43,586 bases of DNA from Herbaspirillum sp. (lineage in GTDB: Bacteria; Pseudomonadota; Gammaproteobacteria; Burkholderiales; Burkholderiaceae_D), in the NCBI GenBank assembly GCA_028292625.1, contig JAQGLY010000088.1, forward strand, positions 1 through 43,586, given 5' to 3'. Position numbers and translations under genes: made by a program. Shown here in pieces: positions 8,290 through 14,581 of the stretch. The notes beneath the pieces are model-generated. The model made no database searches, was not told where the DNA came from, and was given only the letters and a program-made list of their open reading frames with translations. Positions within the stretch are counted from its first letter, which is position 1; every line of letters starts with the position of its first letter.

Positions 8290-9975
8290 TTATTGTGGAC
8301 GCGTCGCTATTGCTTCCCTTGCCAGCGCAATAAGCGCATTGGTCGAGCCGTCGTGCCGTTGCGGCATCGCCGCCCCGGTCAGTTCGTCTTGTATCGATTT
8401 GGCCAGTACCTTGCCCAATTCGACTCCCCATTGATCGAAGCTGTTGACGCCCCAGATTACACCTTGTACGAAAGTCTTGTGTTCGTACAGCGCGATCAGC
8501 GCGCCCAGCGACGCCGGCGACAGCGTATCCATCAGAATGGTATTGCTGGAGCGATTGCCCGGGAAAACCTTGTGCGGCAACAGCGCCGCGATTTCCGCTT
8601 CCGGCAGTCCCTGCGCGCGCATCTCGTCGCGCGCTTCGTCTTCCGTTTTGCCGCGCATGAAGGCTTCAGATTGCGCGAAGCAGTTGGCCAGCAGCACCGC
8701 ATGGTGTCCCGGCAGATCGTGCCGCGCCTGCAGCGCGGCGATAAAATCCACCGGGATCGCGTCGGAGCCCTGGTGCAGCAACTGGAAATACGCATGCTGG
8801 CCGTTGGTGCCGACGTCGCCCCAGATCACGGGGCAGGTCGCCGTTTCCAGCGTGCCGCCGCCGGACGTGGTGCGCTTGCCGTTGCTTTCCATTTCCAGCT
8901 GCTGCAAATATGCAGGCAGATAGCGCAGATCCTGATGATAGGGCGCAATCGACAGCGAGCTCGCGCCGAGCAGATTGCGATGCCAGATACCGACCAGCGC
9001 CAGCATCATCGGCATGTTCCGCTCCGGCGGCGCGCTGAGGAAGTGTTGGTCCATCGCGTGCGCGCCGGCGAGAAATTCGGCGAAGCGGTCGAAGCCGATC
9101 GCCAGCGCCACCGACAGCCCGATGGCCGACCACAGCGAATAGCGGCCGCCGACCCAATCCCAGAATGGAAACATATTGACCGGATCGACGCCGAATGCGC
9201 GCACCGCCTCGGTATTGGTGGACAGCGCGACGAAATGCTTGGCCAGATCCGCTTGGCCGCCATGGCCCAGAAACCAGGTTCGCGCCGAATGCGCGTTCAT
9301 CAGCGTTTCCTGCGTATTGAAGGATTTGGAGGCGACGATGAACAGCGTGGTGGCCGGATCGACCTGCGCCAGCACCGCGGCCAGATCGTGGCCGTCGACA
9401 TTGGAGACGAAGTGCGAACGCAGCCGCGGATGCTGGTGCGCGCGCAGCGCCTGCGCCGCCATTTGCGGTCCCAGATGCGAACCGCCGATGCCGATATTGA
9501 CCACATCGGTGATCGCCTGACCGGTGTAGCCGAGCCAGGCGCCGCTGCGCACACGCTCGACGAAGTCGCGCATCCGGTCCAGCACGTCGTGCACGTCTTT
9601 GTTGACGTCCTGGCCGTCGACCTGCGGGCCGCCCGGGCCGCGCGGCGCACGCAATGCGGTATGCAACACGGCGCGATGTTCGGTAGTATTGATTTTCGCA
9701 CCGGCGAACATGGCGTCGCGCTGCTGTTCGACGCCGCGCTCCTCCGCCAGGCGGCACAGCAGGGAACGGGTTTCGGCGGTGAGCGGATTCTTCGAATAGT
9801 CGAGCGTCAGTCCCGCCGCTTTAATTGAAAATCGATTGAACCGATCGGGATCGGCGGTGAACAAATCATTCAGGCGCCATGCGCTGGCATCGGCGTGATG
9901 CGCAATCAAGGCTTGGTAAGCGGCGGTGTATATGCCGGCATGGACGGCAGTACGGGCGAGAGCTGTTGGCGGCAT
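8290..9975 (-). CDS. pgi: Glucose-6-phosphate isomerase
   Basis: A 561-residue phosphoglucose isomerase that interconverts glucose 6-phosphate and fructose 6-phosphate. Both family signatures are visible: the first in GGRYSLWSAIGLSVALA and the second in GVNSFDQWGVELGK. The sugar-phosphate binding loop reads VVNIGIGGSHLGP, with His where the familiar enzymes have Asp (GGSDLGP). SKSFNTQETLMNA and GNRSSNTI are also present. The length is slightly above the common 545–550. It is the first gene of the minus-strand sugar operon. The ATG at 9975 has only a weak ribosome-binding site. A TATAGT-like −10 on this strand lies at 10016–10011, downstream of a HexR-like palindrome. Confidence 0.95.
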   Translation of the reverse strand: MPPTALARTAVHAGIYTAAYQALIAHHADASAWRLNDLFTADPDRFNRFSIKAAGLTLDYSKNPLTAETRSLLCRLAEERGVEQQRDAMFAGAKINTTEHRAVLHTALRAPRGPGGPQVDGQDVNKDVHDVLDRMRDFVERVRSGAWLGYTGQAITDVVNIGIGGSHLGPQMAAQALRAHQHPRLRSHFVSNVDGHDLAAVLAQVDPATTLFIVASKSFNTQETLMNAHSARTWFLGHGGQADLAKHFVALSTNTEAVRAFGVDPVNMFPFWDWVGGRYSLWSAIGLSVALAIGFDRFAEFLAGAHAMDQHFLSAPPERNMPMMLALVGIWHRNLLGASSLSIAPYHQDLRYLPAYLQQLEMESNGKRTTSGGGTLETATCPVIWGDVGTNGQHAYFQLLHQGSDAIPVDFIAALQARHDLPGHHAVLLANCFAQSEAFMRGKTEDEARDEMRAQGLPEAEIAALLPHKVFPGNRSSNTILMDTLSPASLGALIALYEHKTFVQGVIWGVNSFDQWGVELGKVLAKSIQDELTGAAMPQRHDGSTNALIALAREAIATRPQ

Positions 9976-10036
9976 GATTATGCTTTAAGTTGGAAGGGTA
10001 TCCTGGGACAACTATACCGTAGTTTAGTTTGTGAGT

Positions 10037-10051
10037 CGTAATTTCACTACA
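10037..10051. promoter_or_regulatory. hexR: Candidate HexR operator, pgi side
   Basis: CGTAATTTCACTACA matches the published proteobacterial HexR consensus, approximately TGTAATTWAATTACA, at about 12 of 15 positions and has its dyad form. It sits 61 bases upstream of the pgi start and just upstream of a TATAGT-like −10 on that strand. That position would allow repression of the pgi–zwf–hexR–tal operon. The call is by pattern and context only. Confidence 0.6.
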
Positions 10052-10188
10052 ATTTAATTGCGGCTAATTCGTTGTATTTTTGACTATTCTTCGGCATAGC
10101 GCAAGAAGCGAAATTCATCATGTTGTAAAAATAGTATGTTAAAAAAGCTAGTTGCCAAGACGTGCGGCGCCCTGTTGCTTGATTATTT

Positions 10189-10203
10189 CGTAGTAAAATT
10201 ACA
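10189..10203. promoter_or_regulatory. hexR: Candidate HexR operator, edd side
   Basis: CGTAGTAAAATTACA is close to the HexR consensus half-sites (TGTA…TTACA). It lies 36 bases upstream of the edd ATG, immediately before a run of TTATATAT. It shares the GTARTNNNAYTACA framework with the site at 10037–10051. The location fits a repressor site over the edd–eda promoter. Confidence 0.65.
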
Positions 10204-10239
10204 TTTATATATTCCATTCACCCGCGAGGATTGTTACCG

Positions 10240-12099
10240 ATGGCCATTCATGCAACCGTAGCCGGCGTCACTTCGCGCATCGCCGAACGCAGCCGGCCGT
10301 ACCGCCAGGCGTATCTGCATCGGCTCGACGCCGCCGGCAGCCGGGGCGTGCATCGCGGCGCCTTGTCCTGCACCAACCTGGCGCACGGCTTCGCCGCTTT
10401 CCCCACCAACGACAAACTATTGCTGAAGCAGGACCGCAGCCCGTCGGTGGCCATTGTCTCCGCCTATAACGACATGCTGTCCGCGCATCAGCCGTTCGAG
10501 AGATTCCCTAAAATCATCAAGGACGCGGTGCGCGCGGCCGGCGGCGTGGCCCAGTTCGCCGGCGGCACGCCGGCCATGTGCGACGGCATCACGCAGGGCC
10601 AGACCGGCATGGAATTGTCGCTGTTTTCGCGCGACACCATTGCGATGGCGACCGCGGTTGCGTTGTCGCACAATATGTTCGATGCGGCGCTGTACCTGGG
10701 CATCTGCGACAAGATCGTCCCCGGCCTGCTGATCGGCGCGCTGCACTTCGGGCATCTGCCCGCCGTATTCGTGCCGGCCGGTCCGATGACCAGCGGCATG
10801 AGCAATTCCGAAAAGGTCAGAATTCGCCAATTGTATGCAGAGGGCAAGCTCAGCCGCGCCGATTTGCTGGAGGCCGAATCGAAGTCGTATCACGATGCCG
10901 GCACCTGCACTTTTTACGGCACCGCCAACAGCAATCAGATGCTGATGGAGGCGATGGGCCTGCACATGCCGGGCTCCGCTTTCGTCACGCCAAACACGCC
11001 GCTGCGCGACGCGCTGACCGTCGCCGCGGCCCGCCAGTCGGTGCAACTGGTGGCCCACGGCAGTCAATACACGCCGGTCGGCCGCGTGGTCGACGAAAAG
11101 GCGATCGTCAACGCCATCGTCGCCTTGCTGGCCACCGGCGGCTCCACCAATCACACGCTGCATTTGGTGGCGATCGCAAAAGCCGCGGGCATGGTGATCA
11201 ACTGGGACGATTTCTCCGACCTGTCGGCGGTTATTCCCTCGATCACGCGCATCTATCCGAACGGCGCCGCCGACGTCAATCATTTTCACGCCGCGGGCGG
11301 CACCGGTTTCGTGATTCGCGAATTGCTCGACGCCGGGCTGATGCACGACGACGTACTGACCATTCTCGGCAACAGCCTGCGTGCGCATTGCACGCAGCCG
11401 ACGCTGGACGGCGACAAGGTCAAATGGCTGGACACGCCGGCCATCAGCGGCGACGACACCGTGCTGCGCGCGGCCGCCAATCCGTTCGCGCCCGACGGCG
11501 GATTGAAACTGTTGTCCGGCAATCTCGGGCGCGCGGTGATCAAGATATCCGCCGTCAAGCACGAACATCGCAGGGTTCACGCCCCGGCGCTGGTATTTCA
11601 TTCGCAGCAGGCCTTCATGGCCGCGTTCAAGGCCGGTCAGCTGGACCGCGATTTCGTCGCCGTGCTCAGCTTCCAGGGACCGCGCGCCAACGGCATGCCG
11701 GAACTGCATGCGCTGACGCCGGCATTGGGCATTCTGCAGGACAAGGGCCGCCATGTCGCGCTGGTGACGGACGGCCGCATGTCCGGTGCATCGGGCAAGG
11801 TGCCGGCGGCGATCCACGTCACGCCGGAAGTCCTGGCCGGCGGTCCGTTCGGTCTGGTGCGCGACGGCGACATGATTCTGCTCGACGGCGAGGCCGGTAT
11901 TCTGCAAGCCGAGGTGCCGGACGCGGAATGGAAGCGGCGTCAGACGGAGGCGATCGATCTGTCGGAAAACCAGGTCGGCATGGGACGCGAATTGTTTGCG
12001 TTGTTCCGTAACGCGGTCAGCACGGCAGAGGAGGGCGCCACTACTTTCGACTTGCCGCCGCTGCTGAAAAAATCGGTCGAAACGAAAGAAACCGTATGA
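10240..12099 (+). CDS. edd: Phosphogluconate dehydratase
   Basis: A 619-residue 6-phosphogluconate dehydratase, the first dedicated enzyme of the Entner–Doudoroff pathway, an Fe–S enzyme of the IlvD/Edd family. Motifs include SAYNDMLSAHQPFE, GGTPAMCDGITQGQTGMELS, LGICDKIVPGLLIG and AGTCTFYGTANSNQMLMEAM, which carry the cysteines expected for cluster binding. GRMSGASGKVPAAIHVTPE is typical of the C-terminal region. The ATG at 10240 is chosen because GAGGA lies at 10226–10230; an in-frame TTG at 10231 directly abuts that site and is unlikely. The stop overlaps the eda start as ATGA. Confidence 0.97.
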   Translation: MAIHATVAGVTSRIAERSRPYRQAYLHRLDAAGSRGVHRGALSCTNLAHGFAAFPTNDKLLLKQDRSPSVAIVSAYNDMLSAHQPFERFPKIIKDAVRAAGGVAQFAGGTPAMCDGITQGQTGMELSLFSRDTIAMATAVALSHNMFDAALYLGICDKIVPGLLIGALHFGHLPAVFVPAGPMTSGMSNSEKVRIRQLYAEGKLSRADLLEAESKSYHDAGTCTFYGTANSNQMLMEAMGLHMPGSAFVTPNTPLRDALTVAAARQSVQLVAHGSQYTPVGRVVDEKAIVNAIVALLATGGSTNHTLHLVAIAKAAGMVINWDDFSDLSAVIPSITRIYPNGAADVNHFHAAGGTGFVIRELLDAGLMHDDVLTILGNSLRAHCTQPTLDGDKVKWLDTPAISGDDTVLRAAANPFAPDGGLKLLSGNLGRAVIKISAVKHEHRRVHAPALVFHSQQAFMAAFKAGQLDRDFVAVLSFQGPRANGMPELHALTPALGILQDKGRHVALVTDGRMSGASGKVPAAIHVTPEVLAGGPFGLVRDGDMILLDGEAGILQAEVPDAEWKRRQTEAIDLSENQVGMGRELFALFRNAVSTAEEGATTFDLPPLLKKSVETKETV

Positions 12100-12731
12100 A
12101 CAAAGAACGCGATATTCTCGAACTCATGCTTGTGTCGCCGGTCATCCCGGTGATTGCGATCGACGATTTGGCGCATGCGCTGCCGCTGGCGAGGGCCTTG
12201 GTGGCGGGCGGCATCCGGGTGCTGGAGGTGACGCTGCGCACTGTGCACGGTCTGGCGGCGATCCGCGCCATCGCGGAGCAGGTGCCGGACGCCATTGTCG
12301 GTGTCGGCACGCTGACGCACCCAGATGAATTCGCCGCCGCGCGCGATGCGGGCGCGGTGTTCGGCGTGTCGCCGGGCCTCACGCCGGCGCTGATCGCAGC
12401 GGCCAGGAGCAGCGGTCTGCCGTTGTTGCCTGGTGTGATGACGCCCTCGGAAGTGATGAGCGCGCGCGAAGCCGGTTTCCGCCGCCTGAAGCTGTTTCCG
12501 GCGGTGCCGGCGGGCGGCATCGGCATGTTGAACGGCATCGCCGGACCCCTGGGCGATGTGATGTTTTGCCCTACCGGCGGGATTTCGCAAGACAACGCGG
12601 CGCAGTTTCTGGCATTGAAAAATGTGGCATGCGTCGGCGGCTCCTGGCTGACGCCGAGCGACGCCGTGCGGAGCGGCGACTGGAAACGCATCACGGCGCT
12701 GGCCACGGCGGCGAGCGCTTTGCGCAAATAA
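12096..12731 (+). CDS. eda: KDPG/KHG aldolase
   Basis: A 211-residue class I aldolase that cleaves 2-keto-3-deoxy-6-phosphogluconate to pyruvate and glyceraldehyde 3-phosphate, completing the Entner–Doudoroff pathway. The catalytic glutamate is E44 (VLEVTLRT) and the Schiff-base lysine is K132 (RRLKLFPA). The phosphate-binding CPTGGIS follows. The ATG overlaps the edd stop (ATGA), so the two are translationally coupled. A strong terminator follows at 12751–12785. Confidence 0.97.
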   Translation: MNKERDILELMLVSPVIPVIAIDDLAHALPLARALVAGGIRVLEVTLRTVHGLAAIRAIAEQVPDAIVGVGTLTHPDEFAAARDAGAVFGVSPGLTPALIAAARSSGLPLLPGVMTPSEVMSAREAGFRRLKLFPAVPAGGIGMLNGIAGPLGDVMFCPTGGISQDNAAQFLALKNVACVGGSWLTPSDAVRSGDWKRITALATAASALRK

Positions 12732-12750
12732 GCATTTTCATCACCCTAAG

Positions 12751-12785
12751 ACCGCGGGCATTGCGATGCGCCGCGGTTTTTTTTC
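12751..12785 (+). terminator. Rho-independent terminator after eda
   Basis: The perfect stem ACCGCGG (12751–12757) / CCGCGGT (12771–12777), with extra pairing possible in its loop, is followed by an unbroken T-tract ending at 12784. It closes the edd–eda transcript 20 bases after the eda stop and separates it from the large gene at 12914. Confidence 0.9.
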
Positions 12786-12913
12786 GTGCGCCGCCTGCTT
12801 TGCGGAGGCGATGCGCTAAGAAGCGATCAGCAATCAATAAAAGATCGCAGTGCCTCGATTAGCATGCCAAGGACCGGTGCAAAGCCGGCGATTGCATTCT
12901 GGCGAGGAAATCA

Positions 12914-14581
12914 ATGAAGAATCTGGAATCTGTCATGGGACGCCGGCCTGGCCGGCAGTCCTGGAATCCCCCCCGCGCTGACGGCGGTCGGCCATCCGCA
13001 CGGGGCGGCGCGAAGCCGATCACGCAAGGTTTGAAATCGATCAGGTCGACGGCGGCCGCGACGCGTATATGGCATCGCGCGCAAGCCGATACCGATATCG
13101 GTGCGACGATGAAAGAAATCCGGGAGGGCGTTGCAGTCGATGAAATGGACGCGTCGCTTACGCGGATTCGCGCCGCCCGGAATCCGGCAGGCTATCCGTT
13201 GCCGGAGCGCTGGAAATTGCGGTCGGCGACCGGCGCTTTTCTGTCCGGACTGATGTTGACGCCCCCTTTGCCGAATGCATACGCCGGCAGCCGCGTCCGG
13301 CGCGACGCCGGCGCGCAGGCGGCGATTGCCGCTGGCGCCGCATCGATCGTCTATCCGTCCTCCGCCGCAACTGCAGCGGTGGCGACGACAGCAAACGCCG
13401 TTGCCGCGACGGCCGCGCCCTTATCGGCAACCTCCACATCGGCCGCCGATACCGCGCCATTCATCGAGAGCGGCGCGCCGCCGCCGGCATCCGGCTGGAT
13501 CGATGCGATAGAGTGGCGCGCATTCGACGAAGTGGCATTCCTCACCGCGTGCGGCGTGCATGTCGACGATCGCGCCGGGCTGCCGGGCCGGCTGCGCGCG
13601 ATGCACGAATGCTTTCCGCAAAGGGCCGGTTCGGGAAAATTGCCCTTGGATATCGCGCAGTTCGATGAACACCGTCTGGAGCGTTTCGCCGACGGCGTAT
13701 TGCAGGCCAACGGCTACGGCCAAGCCGCGCATGGCGCATCCGATCCGGCTTATCTGCAGACGCTGTTCAGCCGCTGGTTTCTGCAGCTTGCAGCGCCCGA
13801 AGCGGGCGACGGCAATGGCGGGCATCGGGCGCCGTTCGACCAGGCGCTGCTGCGGCTGGCGCATCCGGACGCATCGCAACGCCGGATGTGCAGGCCCGCC
13901 GGCCATCCGGCGCCGGCATCGTGGCTGCCGCGCATAGGCGCGCTGAAAGACGAATTACGCCGCCATTATCTGAAGAGTTACGAACGCTTCGATGCGGGGC
14001 CGTCCAGAAGCTGGGCGTTCGAAGGCTTGTGCCAGCTGTTCGAGCCGACGCTGGTGCGCAACGATCTGCCGGATGCATTTCGATACGGTTCGCTGTCCTG
14101 GGCTCTGCTGGCCATCGGCATCGGCCTGGCCGGCGATGCGCATGTCGATCTGTCACTGCACGAACTGATCGCGCTGGCCGCGGCCGCGGAGGTCTTTGAC
14201 GGACCGGTGCTGCAATCGGCGCACGGCGAACACGCGATGCAGGCGATATTGAGGATGGCGCATGCGCAGGGAAAAATCGATCTGCTGGACCGGCGCGGCC
14301 TGACGCAAAACGACGTGGAAATCGCATTGCGCCTGTTCCGGTCGCAGCTGCTGGACGAAAGAAAGAAGCTGCCGCCGCTGGAACGCATGATCGCGCGCTT
14401 GCCGACGCGCGGCGACATCGCCAAGGACATGCTGCGCGAAGCCGGTATTGACGACCCGGAGCGGCGTCTGGCGGTAGCGGGATCGCGCCTGGTCATTTCG
14501 GGCAAGGTGTTCGCCGAAAGACGCCGCACGCCATCGTGCATGGCGGATCTGAACGAATATCCGCTGTATCGATATTCATGA
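12914..14581 (+). CDS. Giant HEXXH-family protein 1, N-terminal part (split gene)
   Basis: A 555-residue product that I do not recognise as a named family. It aligns with the N-terminal third of the large proteins at 26721 and 31833. After an Arg/Gly- and then Ala/Ser/Thr-rich, probably disordered leader (residues 1–195) comes a helical domain. This includes AMHECF (about 230–235), YLQTLFSRWF, and LFEPTLVRNDLP followed by YGSLSW (Y391). A hydrophobic stretch at about 108–122 ending in AYAGS resembles a signal sequence placed far from the start. The start ATG is supported by GAGGA at 12904–12908. The frame ends TGA right after EYPLYRYS, where both paralogs continue without a break. The rest is encoded from the ATG at 14578, one frame back. 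Either a one-base deletion or an evolved two-cistron form would explain this. Confidence 0.75.
   Translation: MKNLESVMGRRPGRQSWNPPRADGGRPSARGGAKPITQGLKSIRSTAAATRIWHRAQADTDIGATMKEIREGVAVDEMDASLTRIRAARNPAGYPLPERWKLRSATGAFLSGLMLTPPLPNAYAGSRVRRDAGAQAAIAAGAASIVYPSSAATAAVATTANAVAATAAPLSATSTSAADTAPFIESGAPPPASGWIDAIEWRAFDEVAFLTACGVHVDDRAGLPGRLRAMHECFPQRAGSGKLPLDIAQFDEHRLERFADGVLQANGYGQAAHGASDPAYLQTLFSRWFLQLAAPEAGDGNGGHRAPFDQALLRLAHPDASQRRMCRPAGHPAPASWLPRIGALKDELRRHYLKSYERFDAGPSRSWAFEGLCQLFEPTLVRNDLPDAFRYGSLSWALLAIGIGLAGDAHVDLSLHELIALAAAAEVFDGPVLQSAHGEHAMQAILRMAHAQGKIDLLDRRGLTQNDVEIALRLFRSQLLDERKKLPPLERMIARLPTRGDIAKDMLREAGIDDPERRLAVAGSRLVISGKVFAERRRTPSCMADLNEYPLYRYS

Larger units (their letters stand above)
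9976..10239. promoter_or_regulatory. Divergent pgi/edd regulatory region
   Basis: An AT-rich stretch of 264 bases separates the divergent pgi and edd genes, in contrast to the GC-rich coding sequence around it. It holds two HexR-like palindromes annotated separately, one nearer each gene. A candidate −10 TATAGT for pgi reads on the minus strand at 10016–10011. Toward edd, TTGATT (10179–10184) and an AT-rich −10-like TTATAT (10205–10210) are seen, but their spacing is long, so the edd promoter call is weak. No open reading frame of note is present. Confidence 0.6.

Noticed and set aside
9510..9550. Broken active site in pgi because of GGSHLGP in place of GGSDLGP
   Set aside because: Both family signatures and overall length are intact, and this position can plausibly vary. 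There is no other sign of inactivation.
6767..9828. Long plus-strand open frames opposite zwf and pgi
   Set aside because: They are mirror frames produced by GC-rich codon bias of the real minus-strand genes. They are Arg/Gln/His-rich and carry no family motifs.
12840..12913. Riboswitch-like GGTGCAAAGCCGGC before the first giant gene
   Set aside because: GCAAAGCC recalls the c-di-GMP-I (GEMM) and cobalamin cores, but the GGCAAA and tetraloop-receptor parts of GEMM and the conserved cobalamin boxes are missing. A short CCGG/CCGG hairpin is all that can be supported.
14560..14581. Programmed −1 ribosomal frameshift at the split of the first giant gene
   Set aside because: The bases before the junction (CTG TAT CGA TAT TCA TGA) contain no X-XXY-YYZ slippery heptamer and no obvious downstream stem. 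A base loss or ATGA re-initiation explains the break more simply.
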